DNA of 64,000 bases from Candidatus Enterococcus testudinis (GCF_002140915.1 NZ_NGKU01000001.1:250302-314301); one strand, 5' to 3'; numbered from the stretch's first letter, positions 46,486-56,507 are shown. The notes: generated by a model from the letters alone, not told the origin. Translations and numbers: made by a program.

Positions 46486-46495
46486 AGGAATAAGG

Positions 46496-46519
46496 ATTAT
46501 TCCACTATAGTGGAATAAT
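46496..46519. promoter_or_regulatory. Perfect 24-bp palindrome between the MFS and Rgg genes
   Basis: ATTATTCCACTA (46496-46507) is followed at once by its exact reverse complement TAGTGGAATAAT (46508-46519). It lies at the start-site side of the rgg promoter and in the -35 region for the MFS gene, so a bound dimer could control both. Confidence 0.75.
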
Positions 46520-46555
46520 ATTCAACTTATCATTTTTTTAGAAGAGGGGTTGCAC

Positions 46556-47539
46556 ATGGAGGAAGGAAAATTGTTTAAACAGTTGCGTCAAGCACGGGGG
46601 ATCACTCTGAACCAATTGGCTGATCAGCACAATAGTCGCTCTTTCATCAGTAAATTTGAAACTGGGGCCTCGAATATCGGTCTGCATCGTTTAGAACATT
46701 TATTAGGAAAAATCAATGTTTCATTCGAAGAGTTTTTATATTTGCGGGCTTTGGACCACGGGATGGCCAATTTTGAACACTTGCTCCATACACCAATCTA
46801 TCTTACAAGCATATTCGTTGCGCAACTCAATCAAATATTAGCCATCAATAAAGATGCTTACTCGACCCGTGAAACCTTGCAACATGGTCTAGCGCAGATT
46901 ACAGCTCTTAAAGAAGAAATCTTGACCACACAAGACAATACCTATATTCTGTTATACGCTGATTTTATGCAGCATATTTTCAAAATCAATCTAGAGGAAG
47001 GGCATACACAATTTCAGACAGAGCTATTTTTTGAAGATTATCGGCTCCGGACTCGACCGTTGGTTTCCTATTTATTGACTGTTGATGATTGGGGTGTCTA
47101 TGAAGTGTTGCTGTTTCGATATTTCCAATTCTTGTTTCCTGTCGACACTGCCCATCGCCTGTTGAAAACAGCAATCTCTCGAACGAAAAAAGAATCTGGG
47201 TTAGCAGTTATGCATGACATGCAATTGGATTTGCTGTTCAGTACCTTTTGTACTTTTATTAATTTCCGTCATATGGAGTGGGCAAAAGAAGCATTGGTGT
47301 TGGCGGAAGACATCTTATTTGATCGTGGGGACTTGTTGAATAGTACCAATTTGCTGTGTTACCAAGGGTGGTATTGGTATATTTTGGGAGATACGGAGAA
47401 GGGCATGCAGAAGTTTGAGCAAGGTTTAGCGGTTTTTCGGGTCCTAAAGCAACCCGATCTGGTCAGTAGTTGGGAAAAAATAATCAAGATTGTCAAACAA
47501 AATGCCATGGATCCTGGTCGATACTTGATGTTTAGATAA
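46556..47539 (+). CDS. Rgg/GadR/MutR-family transcriptional regulator
   Basis: 327 residues. The N-terminal XRE-type helix-turn-helix (FKQLRQARGITLNQLADQHNSRSFISKFETG, about 7-37) is followed by an alpha-helical repeat domain of the kind that binds short peptides in Rgg proteins. ATG 46556 follows AAGAGGGG; an in-frame TTG lies at 46550. I found no short hydrophobic peptide gene beside it, so it may be an orphan that senses another ligand. The divergent MFS pump is the probable target. Confidence 0.82.
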   Translation: MEEGKLFKQLRQARGITLNQLADQHNSRSFISKFETGASNIGLHRLEHLLGKINVSFEEFLYLRALDHGMANFEHLLHTPIYLTSIFVAQLNQILAINKDAYSTRETLQHGLAQITALKEEILTTQDNTYILLYADFMQHIFKINLEEGHTQFQTELFFEDYRLRTRPLVSYLLTVDDWGVYEVLLFRYFQFLFPVDTAHRLLKTAISRTKKESGLAVMHDMQLDLLFSTFCTFINFRHMEWAKEALVLAEDILFDRGDLLNSTNLLCYQGWYWYILGDTEKGMQKFEQGLAVFRVLKQPDLVSSWEKIIKIVKQNAMDPGRYLMFR

Positions 47540-47540
47540 A

Positions 47541-47580
47541 AAAATCACGGGCATGTGTTGATCATGCCCGTGGTTTTTTA
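47541..47580. terminator. Bidirectional terminator between the Rgg and YfhO genes
   Basis: CACGGGCATG and CATGCCCGTG form a perfect 10-bp stem with a 7-nt loop, with an A-run before and a T-run after. Confidence 0.93.
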
Positions 47581-50220
47581 TTCTTCAATGTGTTGTGTAT
47601 CCTGTGAAAGTATTCGCTGTGCACGCCGTGACAAATAGTTTCGATAGCACCAAAGAAACAAGATGAACAAAGCGATGCAGCTAAAGAACAAGAGGACGCC
47701 CAGTAAGAAGCCTTGCGGCAAATAAGTCAATGTCAATTGGTGGGTGCCGCTAGGGATCGTCACGCTGACAAATCCGTCTTGAAAGGCGGTGATCGGTACA
47801 GATTCACCGTCTAATGTAGCAGACCAGCCTTTGTCATAAGGGATCGTTGTCACCAACTGCTGTTCGGTCTCTGTGGTGATCTCAGCTTCTGCGCTGCGAT
47901 TGCCCACGGTCATCTCTACGCCATTGTCTTGGATGGTATTGATGGTCGCTTGGTAGGCTTGTGTGTCCAAGGTCACCACTTGTGGATTTTGGAAAGAAAT
48001 CTCATCCGTACCATAGAAGCTAGCAGTAAATTGAACGGTGGTTGCTTCGTCAAAAGAACCTAGATCATAGTACTGGCCGTTAATACTGATTTGTGTTTCT
48101 CGTTTGATACCATTGACCGTGACTGTAGCTGACGAGCTGTCCAGTTCGCCAAAGTTGGCCGGATACAAACTGAGATATGCTTGCGAATGGGCAGGAACTT
48201 CTACTTGCCAAGTCACTTCCTTTGCTTCATTGAAGTTTTGTTCGGTCAGCTTGGTATACATGCCATCATCTGAGATGTCCGTATTTTCTGTATGGATCAC
48301 AGTGATCGGTTGAAAAGCAAAATACGTATAGTTGCTGTTGGCTAACCCGTTGATCAAATTGGTTTGACTGGTGAGGTTGTCATTTGCCGGCTGTTCGATC
48401 TGATTGATCGTTGGATCTGCCAAGAAGGCTAACGGCAAGGCGTTTTTGTTTTCGTACAATTTGTAGGTACCTGATTCACCCACGCGTTCAAAGCCATACT
48501 TGGTCAGATTCTGCTTGGTTATATTGTATTTGATGCCCGTGAAAGCATCCATCAGCAATGTATTGTTCAAATAACGGATGTTTAGATTGGTACCTCTTGA
48601 ACGAAAACCGAGCTGATCCAAATAACTAGAAGAATTGCGGTTTCTGATGGAGGAAAACATGCTAACGCCACTGTATCCATAATTGATGCCATCGTTAGAA
48701 GAAACCGGATCTAGATTTTCCAGACGGAAGAAAGTATCACTGTCTTCATCTGCTTGCGTCACTAGTGTCTTGATATCATTGTAGGGCTCGGTATATAAAC
48801 TGCGGGACGCATAATTCCAATCCTCCAAGATACCTCGTACCATGCCGCTTGTGTTGATCGCCATCTCGCCGCATACGAATACCAGCATCAAAATAGCGAC
48901 TCTTTTTTGGGACAGTAATCCTACTTGACCGAAGCTGATGCAAAGCAGATATAGAATCAAGAAAACGATCGTCAATGCAAACGAAGTGATGGTGACATAA
49001 TCGTAGCTGTCCGTTCCTTTGAGTGCATAAGAAAGGGCAAAAACAACGATCGTCGATAAACCGATGATCACAAACAAACCACGGTCTTTTTGTTGTAACT
49101 GTTCCCAGCCGTACCCGGCAAGCATGATCACCAAGAAAGAAAAGAGGTAGGCATAACGGAATAGAAACATATTTGGCGCATGCATGCCATGCCAAAAAAG
49201 ATTCAAAGGAACGATATAAAAACTAGCAATCAATAGGCCAAACAATCCACCATACAGCAATTTATCTTTGAGGGGGACTTTTTTTGAGACAAAATACAAG
49301 ATGCACATCAGCAATGGCACCAGTCCGATATAGATAAACGGAATCGACCCGTATTTAGTCGTATCATATACGCCAACCATATTCTTCATGACAATATCTA
49401 AAATATCTGTGGCTTCCGTCTTGAACTTCGTGACAGTGGTCAATGCTTCACCATTCGAGTGCAGATCCATGATTGCTGGCAAAACGATGATCATAGAGGC
49501 ACCGCCTGCCAACAGCGAGGTGATACTGTAAGGAATCACAGCGCCTTTGGCTTGTTGCCAATTGCGTCCTAATTGGACGAAACAATAGAGAACAGAAAAC
49601 ACACCAATCATAAAGCCCATATAAAAACTGGACAAAAACAACAGCAAATAACTAACAAACAGCAGGATCGGTTTGCGTTTTTGGATCAATCGATCGATAC
49701 CTAGAATCACGAGGGGTAAGTAAATCATTGCGTCCAACCACATGATCAGCTCTGAGTGGGCTGTAATGAAAGACATCAAGGCGTAGCAGACAGATAACGT
49801 CACGTGCTGCCAGCGTTGGATCTTAAAGGTCTGACTGCCGTAGAACCAAAAGGCCAATCCAGCGCTGCCGATTTTGATCAATGTTAGAAAGTATAAGGCG
49901 TCAGGCATCAACTGATTCGGAAATAATAAGACAAGCGGTGTGAAGATCCCCCCTAAATAATAGGAAATCAACGCCAAATAATTCAGCCCTAATGACGCAT
50001 TCCATGTATAAAAAATACTTTGTTTGCCCAAAAGCATATTGCGAAAACTCGCATGAAAATTCGAAAACTGAGAAAAGGCATCGCTGGCCAAGACACTACG
50101 GCTGCTGCCGGGGTAAATACCAATCGTTAAATAAATCAGTGCCATGATCAATACAGGCAGGAAAAAACTAGCCAGCATGTAACGGCGGTTTTCTTTTACA
50201 AAAGTTTTAATTGTTTGCAC
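47578..50220 (-). CDS. YfhO-family membrane protein (GT-C-type glycosyltransferase)
   Basis: Large protein of 880 residues with about 13 membrane helices. The N-terminal block ends the first loop with SDAFSQFSNFHASFRNMLLGKQS, the DxFxQ-type motif of YfhO proteins. A C-terminal extracytoplasmic beta-rich domain and a last helix (GFLLGVLLFFSCIALFILFLW) follow. In Bacillus and Listeria YfhO-type proteins transfer sugars to teichoic acids outside the membrane, from undecaprenyl-phosphate sugars. The GTG start at 50220 follows AGGTGACG; TGG-TAAACT (50254-50262, minus) is an extended -10. No CsbB-type partner is next to it. Confidence 0.85.
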   Translation of the reverse strand: MQTIKTFVKENRRYMLASFFLPVLIMALIYLTIGIYPGSSRSVLASDAFSQFSNFHASFRNMLLGKQSIFYTWNASLGLNYLALISYYLGGIFTPLVLLFPNQLMPDALYFLTLIKIGSAGLAFWFYGSQTFKIQRWQHVTLSVCYALMSFITAHSELIMWLDAMIYLPLVILGIDRLIQKRKPILLFVSYLLLFLSSFYMGFMIGVFSVLYCFVQLGRNWQQAKGAVIPYSITSLLAGGASMIIVLPAIMDLHSNGEALTTVTKFKTEATDILDIVMKNMVGVYDTTKYGSIPFIYIGLVPLLMCILYFVSKKVPLKDKLLYGGLFGLLIASFYIVPLNLFWHGMHAPNMFLFRYAYLFSFLVIMLAGYGWEQLQQKDRGLFVIIGLSTIVVFALSYALKGTDSYDYVTITSFALTIVFLILYLLCISFGQVGLLSQKRVAILMLVFVCGEMAINTSGMVRGILEDWNYASRSLYTEPYNDIKTLVTQADEDSDTFFRLENLDPVSSNDGINYGYSGVSMFSSIRNRNSSSYLDQLGFRSRGTNLNIRYLNNTLLMDAFTGIKYNITKQNLTKYGFERVGESGTYKLYENKNALPLAFLADPTINQIEQPANDNLTSQTNLINGLANSNYTYFAFQPITVIHTENTDISDDGMYTKLTEQNFNEAKEVTWQVEVPAHSQAYLSLYPANFGELDSSSATVTVNGIKRETQISINGQYYDLGSFDEATTVQFTASFYGTDEISFQNPQVVTLDTQAYQATINTIQDNGVEMTVGNRSAEAEITTETEQQLVTTIPYDKGWSATLDGESVPITAFQDGFVSVTIPSGTHQLTLTYLPQGFLLGVLLFFSCIALFILFLWCYRNYLSRRAQRILSQDTQHIEE

Positions 50221-50339
50221 AAATCGTCACCTAATTCTTATGAAGTTTTTCTTAGTTTACCACAAGTAAATAGATTAAAAAAACATTCGCCTATCCAGTT
50301 TAAAGAAAAAATAATGGAGAGAATCTCTAAAAAAGGCAC

Positions 50340-50366
50340 AAAAAAAGACCGTTCCTCAGAACGGCC
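50340..50366 (-). terminator. Terminator after rpmB
   Basis: On the minus strand GCCGTTC and GAACGGT form the stem, followed by TTTTTTT. Confidence 0.9.
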
Positions 50367-50379
50367 TGAAAAGGTGTGG

Positions 50380-50568
50380 TTACACGCGCTCAACTTTTCC
50401 AGATTTCAAAGCACGAGTTGACACCCAAACTTTTTTAGGTTTTCCGTCAATCATAACGCGAACTTTTTGCAAGTTAGGTTTCACAGTACGTTTTGTCGCA
50501 TTCATTGCGTGAGAACGATTGTTTCCACTTGTAGTTTTACGTCCAGTAAAGTAACAAACTTTAGCCAT
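50380..50568 (-). CDS. rpmB: 50S ribosomal protein L28
   Basis: 62 residues: [20 protein letters not shown], then the [15 protein letters not shown] ending. It has a single Cys, so it is the zinc-independent form, unlike L36 and S14 in this window. RBS AAAGGAGG precedes ATG 50568. Monocistronic and divergent from the Asp23-family gene. Confidence 0.96.
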   Translation of the reverse strand: MAKVCYFTGRKTTSGNNRSHAMNATKRTVKPNLQKVRVMIDGKPKKVWVSTRALKSGKVERV

Positions 50569-50625
50569 GTGGTTATTTCCTCCTTTGCCTTGATGTTGGA
50601 GCGCTATTTCAGCTCATACCATCTG

Positions 50626-50654
50626 AATTTATCATAGAATGCTGAAAAAAGCAA
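50626..50654 (-). promoter_or_regulatory. Promoter of rpmB
   Basis: On the minus strand TTGCTT (50649-50654), 17 nt, TAAATT (50626-50631) with an extended TGA. The remaining intergenic bases up to 50760 are AT-rich, with no clear element. Confidence 0.55.
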
Positions 50655-50780
50655 GTGTAATTTCCAAGAAACATTGACTTTTCACGGCAAACATTGTAAA
50701 TTAAACAAGGTCAGAATAGATAAAGTTCTGCTGTGATGCCCCTTTTCCTATGTCTCATCCTTTTATTTGCAGTACAGCTA

Positions 50781-50789
50781 TGATAAAAT
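50781..50789 (+). promoter_or_regulatory. Extended -10 promoter of the Asp23-family gene
   Basis: TGA followed by TAAAAT, about 47 nt before the start codon; the -35 (TTTTAT, 50761-50766) is weak. Confidence 0.5.
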
Positions 50790-50835
50790 ATGTAAAGTAG
50801 AAAGATGGGAATTTCCCCTTTAAGGAGGCTATATA

Positions 50836-51198
50836 ATGGCTGTAAAAATTCAAACCTCATCAGGTATTATTGAAATCAGCAATGACGTCATCGCGACTGT
50901 AGTAGGCGGTGCAGCAACGGATGTGTTCGGTATAGTTGGGATGGCGAGTAAGAAACAAATCAAAGATAACATCAATGAAATTTTACGTAAAGAAAATTAT
51001 GCCCGTGGTGTCGTGATCCGTCAAGAAGAAAACGGCATTGCAGTAGATGTATACACGATCGTCAGCTATGGAACCAAAATTTCCGAAGTGTCCCGCAATG
51101 TGCAGGAAAAAGTGAAATACAACTTAGAAACTATGCTAGGTGTATCCGCTAATTCGGTCAATGTGTTTGTTCAAGGCGTACGCGTACTGCCAGATTAG
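50836..51198 (+). CDS. Asp23/Gls24-family envelope stress response protein (YloU)
   Basis: 120 residues. The Asp23 fold is shown by GIIEISNDVIATVVGGAATDVFGIVGM and the C-terminal VNVFVQGVRV. It is always adjacent to the fatty-acid-kinase gene in Firmicutes, as here (46-nt gap). Other Asp23 members sit at the membrane and are tied to cell-wall stress; the role of YloU itself is not established. RBS TAAGGAGG precedes ATG 50836. Confidence 0.9.
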   Translation: MAVKIQTSSGIIEISNDVIATVVGGAATDVFGIVGMASKKQIKDNINEILRKENYARGVVIRQEENGIAVDVYTIVSYGTKISEVSRNVQEKVKYNLETMLGVSANSVNVFVQGVRVLPD

Positions 51199-51244
51199 GC
51201 AAGGGATCCGTTCATGGCGGATGATTTTAAGGAGGACTATCTAA

Positions 51245-52927
51245 GTGAAGGTAACGAATATCAGCGCAAGTCAGTTTCAAGAAATGGTGCAGGCAGGCGC
51301 GTCTCGTCTACAAGTAAATGCAGAGTTTGTCAACTCATTAAATGTTTTTCCTGTTCCTGATGGCGACACAGGAACCAATATGAATCTATCAATGACAAGC
51401 GGTGCCAAAGCAGTATCTGATGCAACATCAGAAAAAGTCGGTGAATTGGCAGCCACATTATCCAAAGGCCTATTGATGGGTGCGCGGGGGAATTCTGGTG
51501 TGATTTTGTCACAGCTATTCCGCGGCTTCTCTAAAGCTATTCCGACTGTCGATACATTGACTGCACCAGAATTGGCACAAGCCTTTACTCACGGTGTAGA
51601 AACAGCTTATAAAGCAGTGATGAAACCAGTCGAAGGCACGATTTTGACGGTTGCGCGGATCGCTGCGGAATACGGTGAAAAGAAAGCCCAAACCAGCGAT
51701 GACTGTATCGAAGTCATGAAAGCGGTCGTGCATGGTGCCAAACGTTCTTTGGCGAAAACACCTGATTTATTGCCTGTCTTGAAAGAAGTCGGCGTCGTAG
51801 ATAGTGGTGGACAAGGATTGCTATTCATTTATGAAGGTTTCCTAAATGCTTTGACTGGCGAATATCAAGCGGATGAAGTATTTGAACCAACACCAGCTGC
51901 AATGGATGAAATGGTCAATGCAGAGCATCATCGCAGTGTGCAAGGTCAAATGGCCACAGAAGATATCACCTTTGGGTACTGTACAGAAATCATGGTCAAA
52001 ATCGGCGAAGGACCAACCGTTGATAGTGATTTCGACTATGACACATTCCGTAACTACTTGAATGAGTTAGGTGATTCTTTATTGGTAGTCAATGACGACG
52101 AAATCATCAAAGTACATGTGCATACAGAACATCCCGGTGAAGTGATGAACTATGGCCAAAAATTTGGTTCATTGATCAAAATCAAAGTCGATAATATGCG
52201 CTTGCAGCATGAAACGTTGCTTGAACATGATCACCAAGCACAGGATGCCGCTCCTGCACCACGCCCGCGGACACCTTATGCGATCATTGCGATTGCAGCC
52301 GGTGAAGGCTTGAAACAATTGTTTACAAGTCTAGGCGCAGCGTATGTGATCAGCGGTGGCCAAACAATGAATCCAAGTACGGAAGACATTTTGTCAGCCG
52401 TTAAAGAAGTCAATGCCGATCAAGTCATCGTATTGCCGAACAACAAGAATATCTTTATGGCTGCCCAACAAGCAGCTGAAGTAGCTGAAGTACCAGTTGC
52501 AGTCGTTGAAACACGGACCATTTCTCAAGGGATGACTGCGATGCTGGCTTTCCATGAACAAGCTAGTCTTGAAGAAAACAAAGTAGCCATGACTGAAGTG
52601 TTGGCAAGCGTCGCAAGCGGTTCTGTGACCCATGCGATACGCAACACGTCTATCGATGGTATCGAGATCACTGAAGGAGACTTCCTAGGTATGGTGGATG
52701 GCAAAATCGTTGTCTCTGTGCCAGATCGTTTCTCTGCTTCTATGACGACATTGCAAAAAATGATCACAGAAGACACAGAAATCGTGACGATTATGATTGG
52801 TGAAGAAGGCAAAGCCAAAGAAGCCAACAAAATCGAAGAAGCGATCATCGCGTTACACCCAGAGATCGAAGTAGAAATTCACCAAGGCGATCAACCAGTG
52901 TATCCGTATCTCTTCTCAGCAGAATAA
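51245..52927 (+). CDS. fakA: Fatty acid kinase subunit A (DAK1/DegV-linked, YloV)
   Basis: 560 residues. FakA phosphorylates fatty acids carried by FakB, making acyl-phosphate for PlsX/PlsY. The N-terminal DhaL-type ATP-binding domain has VFPVPDGDTGTNMNLSM (Mg ligands, about 34-50) and GARGNSGVILSQLF. The middle domain and the C-terminal DAK1-like part (ITEGDFLGMVDGKIVVS) follow. GTG 51245 follows AAGGAGGAC. plsX and acpB, which use its product or its carrier, lie 2-3 kb downstream. No fakB is in the window. Confidence 0.93.
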   Translation: MKVTNISASQFQEMVQAGASRLQVNAEFVNSLNVFPVPDGDTGTNMNLSMTSGAKAVSDATSEKVGELAATLSKGLLMGARGNSGVILSQLFRGFSKAIPTVDTLTAPELAQAFTHGVETAYKAVMKPVEGTILTVARIAAEYGEKKAQTSDDCIEVMKAVVHGAKRSLAKTPDLLPVLKEVGVVDSGGQGLLFIYEGFLNALTGEYQADEVFEPTPAAMDEMVNAEHHRSVQGQMATEDITFGYCTEIMVKIGEGPTVDSDFDYDTFRNYLNELGDSLLVVNDDEIIKVHVHTEHPGEVMNYGQKFGSLIKIKVDNMRLQHETLLEHDHQAQDAAPAPRPRTPYAIIAIAAGEGLKQLFTSLGAAYVISGGQTMNPSTEDILSAVKEVNADQVIVLPNNKNIFMAAQQAAEVAEVPVAVVETRTISQGMTAMLAFHEQASLEENKVAMTEVLASVASGSVTHAIRNTSIDGIEITEGDFLGMVDGKIVVSVPDRFSASMTTLQKMITEDTEIVTIMIGEEGKAKEANKIEEAIIALHPEIEVEIHQGDQPVYPYLFSAE

Positions 52928-52950
52928 TAAGCATTGGCAGGCGGGGGCAA

Positions 52951-52985
52951 AAGTCGGAGAACGATTTTTGGCTCCGTCTTTTTTC
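52951..52985 (+). terminator. Terminator after fakA
   Basis: AAG, T, CGGAG pairs with CTCCG, T, CTT (one T-T mismatch), followed by TTTT. TATAAT (52995-53000) just after is a likely recG -10. Confidence 0.7.
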
Positions 52986-53051
52986 GTTACAGCGTATAAT
53001 AGAAGGCATTGCGCAAATGAAGAGAAAAAATAAAGGAAAGGAGCGGTTCGT

Positions 53052-55082
53052 ATGTTGAAGCAACCACTGACCGTGTTGAAAGGTGTCGGCGAAAAGCGTG
53101 CCCAAGATTTTGCTGGTCTGGGCATCGAGACCATTGAAGACCTATTGAAATACTATCCTTTTCGCTATGAAGATATTCAAGAACGGCAATTGGCAGAGAT
53201 TCAAGACCAAGAAAAAGTGACAATCAAAGGCATCGTGGTCTCGCCACCGGTGGTCAATCGATTTGGCTATAAGAAAAGCCGATTGCAATTTCGCATGATG
53301 CAAGACCATGATGTCTTCAATGTTTCCTTTTTCAATCAGCCCTATCTAAAAGACAAAGTCGAACTCTCAGAAGAGATTGCTGTATACGGCAAATGGGATG
53401 CCAAACGCAAAGCACTGACCGGTATGAAAATCATTGGCAGCAAAAGCAGTGAAGAGTTTGCGCCAATCTATCACGTCAACAAATCGGTGCGACAAAGTGT
53501 CTTGATCGAGCTAATCAAACAGGCATTCACTGATTTTGGCGATCAAATTCCAGAAATCTTACCACAAAGTTTGATCGATAAATACCGCTTAATGGATCGA
53601 GGGGCTGCGATGTTTGCGATGCATTTTCCCAAACAACCCCAAGAGAGTCATCAAGCGAAGCGCCGGGTCATTTTCGAAGAGTTTTTCTTGTTTCAAATGC
53701 AAATACAAGGATTGAAACGTAGGGAAAAGGATGCGAAAAATGGGCTGGTGATCGATTATGATGTGCAGCGGCTGAAACGCTTTACCCGCCAGTTGCCCTT
53801 TGAACTGACGAATGCCCAGAAACGGGTCACCAATGAAATCTGTCATGACTTAAAGAGCCCCCTGCATATGCAGCGCCTGTTGCAAGGGGATGTGGGGAGT
53901 GGCAAAACAGTCGTTGCAGCGATTGCTTTATATGCCACGATGACAGCGGGCTTTCAAGGTGCATTGATGGTACCGACCGAAATCTTGGCGCAGCAGCATC
54001 TGGAAAGTTTGAATCAGCTGTTTGATCCGTTAGAGGTTCGCACGGCACTTTTGACAGGGTCGACCAAGACCAAAGAACGGCGCGCGATCCTCGCATCATT
54101 AGCGGCCGGTGAAATCGATATTGTCGTCGGTACCCATGCGCTGATCCAAGAAGGGGTAGAATTTGCCCATTTGGGCCTAGTGATCACAGACGAGCAGCAC
54201 CGCTTTGGTGTCAATCAACGCAAAGTTTTACGGGAGAAAGGCTACGCACCAGATGTCTTATTTATGACAGCTACGCCCATTCCCCGGACATTGGCGATCA
54301 CGGCTTACGGCGAGATGGATGTATCCATCATCGATGAAATGCCTGCCGGACGGATTCCAGTCGAAACACGGTGGGTGCGCCCGCCTCAGTTCGAATCGAT
54401 TTTGGAATGGGCGCAAAGAGAGTTATCCGCGGGGCATCAAATGTATGTGATTTGTCCTTTGATCGAAGAATCCGAAATGTTGGATGTCAAAAATGCGACG
54501 GAAATCTTTGAACAATTGCAAAGCTATTTTGCACCGACCTATCAAGTCGGCATGCTGCATGGCAAAATGAAAAACACTGAAAAAGATGCAATCATGGCTT
54601 CTTTCAAAGAAAATAAACTGCAGGTCTTGGTTTCAACGACAGTCATCGAAGTCGGTGTCAACGTGCCGAATGCAACGGTTATGCTGATCATTGATGCCGA
54701 TCGCTTTGGGTTGGCTCAATTACATCAATTAAGAGGACGTGTGGGGCGTGGTGCAGATGCGTCTTACTGTATTTTGATTGCCAACCCTAAGAATGAAACA
54801 GGGGTTGCGAGAATGACCGTTATGACTGAAACCACCAATGGCTTTATTGTCAGCGAAAAAGATTTGGCCTTGCGCGGACCAGGAGAAGTTTTCGGAAATC
54901 GACAATCAGGATTGCCAGAGTTTGCGGCAGCCGATTTGGTGGCGGATGCCCATATTTTAGAAGTAGCGCAAGTGGAGGCAACTGAGCTGTGGCAAAAACA
55001 ACAGTGGGAAGTACTGCCAGAATATCAGCCGTTGGCCGCATATTTGGCCGCCCAAAAAGCCGATAAACAGTTTTTTGATTGA
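53052..55082 (+). CDS. recG: ATP-dependent DNA helicase RecG
   Basis: 676 residues; reverses stalled forks and branch-migrates junctions. The N-terminal wedge/OB domain ([24 protein letters not shown]) is followed by helicase motifs: [36 protein letters not shown], and [32 protein letters not shown]-like [16 protein letters not shown] follows. RBS AAAGGAGCG precedes ATG 53052. It lies between fakA and plsX, a common Firmicutes order. Confidence 0.96.
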   Translation: MLKQPLTVLKGVGEKRAQDFAGLGIETIEDLLKYYPFRYEDIQERQLAEIQDQEKVTIKGIVVSPPVVNRFGYKKSRLQFRMMQDHDVFNVSFFNQPYLKDKVELSEEIAVYGKWDAKRKALTGMKIIGSKSSEEFAPIYHVNKSVRQSVLIELIKQAFTDFGDQIPEILPQSLIDKYRLMDRGAAMFAMHFPKQPQESHQAKRRVIFEEFFLFQMQIQGLKRREKDAKNGLVIDYDVQRLKRFTRQLPFELTNAQKRVTNEICHDLKSPLHMQRLLQGDVGSGKTVVAAIALYATMTAGFQGALMVPTEILAQQHLESLNQLFDPLEVRTALLTGSTKTKERRAILASLAAGEIDIVVGTHALIQEGVEFAHLGLVITDEQHRFGVNQRKVLREKGYAPDVLFMTATPIPRTLAITAYGEMDVSIIDEMPAGRIPVETRWVRPPQFESILEWAQRELSAGHQMYVICPLIEESEMLDVKNATEIFEQLQSYFAPTYQVGMLHGKMKNTEKDAIMASFKENKLQVLVSTTVIEVGVNVPNATVMLIIDADRFGLAQLHQLRGRVGRGADASYCILIANPKNETGVARMTVMTETTNGFIVSEKDLALRGPGEVFGNRQSGLPEFAAADLVADAHILEVAQVEATELWQKQQWEVLPEYQPLAAYLAAQKADKQFFD

Positions 55083-55089
55083 GAAATTA

Positions 55090-55098
55090 TGCTATACT
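55090..55098 (+). promoter_or_regulatory. Extended -10 promoter of plsX
   Basis: TGC followed by TATACT, directly after the recG stop and about 30 nt before plsX. No good -35. I see no clear FapR or FabT operator. Confidence 0.5.
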
Positions 55099-55128
55099 AA
55101 TGAGGAAAATGAAGGGAGTGGCAACGAC

Positions 55129-56148
55129 ATGCGAATTGCCGTTGATGCAATGGGTGGAGACAACGCCCCGAAAGCTATCGTGGAAGGTGTCATGCTGGCA
55201 AAAAAAGAATTTCCAGATATTGCGTTTCAATTATATGGAAAAGAAAATGAAATCAAAAAATATGTGACCGATGAAAGTCAGATCACAATTATTCATACCG
55301 ATGAAAAAATCAATAGTGATGATGAACCTGTCAAGGCCATCCGCCGCAAGAAAACTGCCTCCATGGTGTTAGCCGCACAAGCGGTCAAAGAAGGTCGTGC
55401 AGACGCCATCTTTTCTGCCGGCAATACCGGCGCTTTGTTGGCAGCTGGGCTGTTTATTGTCGGACGGATCAAAGGAATTGACCGACCAGGCTTGATGTCT
55501 ACAATGCCTGTGATTGGCAAAGATGCTGGGTTTGATATGTTAGACTTAGGCGCCAATGCAGACAACAAACCGGAACACTTGGTCAATTACGCCGTATTGG
55601 GAACTTTCTATGCCCAAAAAGTCCGGGGAATCAACACACCTCGTGTCGGTCTTTTGAACAATGGGACCGAAGAAACCAAAGGCAGTGAATTGACGAAGAA
55701 AGCCTTTGAATTGTTATCTGCAGAGCCATCGATCCATTTTATTGGCAATGTTGAAGCCAGAGAATTATTGAATGGGGCGGCAGATGTTGTGGTGACGGAT
55801 GGCTTTACTGGGAATGCTGTCTTGAAATCAATTGAAGGCACCGCGTTGAATTTGATGGGCTTGCTGAAGTCATCTATTATGGATGCTGGTGTCAAAGGGA
55901 AACTAGGCGCAGTGCTATTGAAAGATGCGTTGCGAAACGTTAAAAATGAGATGGATTACGCGAAACATGGCGGCGCCGTTCTTTTCGGCCTAAAAGCACC
56001 AGTCATCAAAACCCATGGCTCTACCGGTCCAGAAGCAGTTGCTTACACGATCAAACAAATCCATACGATGCTTGAAACAGATGTCGTCGCTCAGTTGGTT
56101 GCGCATTATGAAACAACCACCGCAACGGAAGTTTCGCAATCGGAATGA
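55129..56148 (+). CDS. plsX: Phosphate acyltransferase PlsX
   Basis: Exchanges acyl-ACP and acyl-phosphate for phospholipid synthesis. It has 339 residues, starting [20 protein letters not shown]. The [19 protein letters not shown] and [16 protein letters not shown] segments are typical. The frame is open from 55075, but ATG 55129 has GAAGGGAGTGG upstream and begins the protein domain. It precedes the ACP gene. With FakA it lets exogenous fatty acids enter membrane lipid or be charged onto ACP. Confidence 0.95.
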   Translation: MRIAVDAMGGDNAPKAIVEGVMLAKKEFPDIAFQLYGKENEIKKYVTDESQITIIHTDEKINSDDEPVKAIRRKKTASMVLAAQAVKEGRADAIFSAGNTGALLAAGLFIVGRIKGIDRPGLMSTMPVIGKDAGFDMLDLGANADNKPEHLVNYAVLGTFYAQKVRGINTPRVGLLNNGTEETKGSELTKKAFELLSAEPSIHFIGNVEARELLNGAADVVVTDGFTGNAVLKSIEGTALNLMGLLKSSIMDAGVKGKLGAVLLKDALRNVKNEMDYAKHGGAVLFGLKAPVIKTHGSTGPEAVAYTIKQIHTMLETDVVAQLVAHYETTTATEVSQSE

Positions 56149-56177
56149 CATCGTTGTAACAAAAATGCAAAAAAACC

Positions 56178-56206
56178 TAGACAAATACCTGTGAAAGCAG
56201 TACAAT
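56178..56206 (+). promoter_or_regulatory. Separate promoter for the ACP gene
   Basis: TAGACA (56178-56183), 17 nt, TACAAT (56201-56206), about 50 nt before the TTG start. It would allow the ACP to be made independently of plsX. Confidence 0.6.
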
Positions 56207-56255
56207 GTTTCTTAGCCATTCTATGTTTTGTGCAAACGCGTGGAGGTGAAGCCAG

Positions 56256-56498
56256 TTGACACGAGATGAAGTATTCAAGAAAGTAGCAGTCGTGATCGCC
56301 AATCATTTTGAGATTGATGCCGAGAACGTGACAGATACAATGAGCATTAAAGACGACTTGAACGCTGATTCGATCAGTGTGATGGAATTCGTCCTAGAAC
56401 TAGAAGATGAATTTGGTACCGAGATTTCAGATGAAGATGCCGAGCAGATCGAAACAGTCGGTGGAGCGGTTGATTATATTTCAAGCCATCTTGCTTAA
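56256..56498 (+). CDS. acpB: Acyl carrier protein, AcpB-type auxiliary
   Basis: 80 residues. The 4'-phosphopantetheine serine is in LNADSISVMEFVLELEDEFG, with DSIS instead of the usual DSLD. TTG 56256 follows GGAGGTGA with 7-nt spacing, a rare start codon. It lies 107 nt behind plsX. In E. faecalis the plsX-linked AcpB is an auxiliary ACP needed for proper repression of fatty acid synthesis by exogenous fatty acids, and the biosynthetic AcpA is encoded with the fab genes elsewhere. The position supports the same assignment here. Confidence 0.85.
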   Translation: MTRDEVFKKVAVVIANHFEIDAENVTDTMSIKDDLNADSISVMEFVLELEDEFGTEISDEDAEQIETVGGAVDYISSHLA

Positions 56499-56507
56499 GA
56501 CAGTGTA

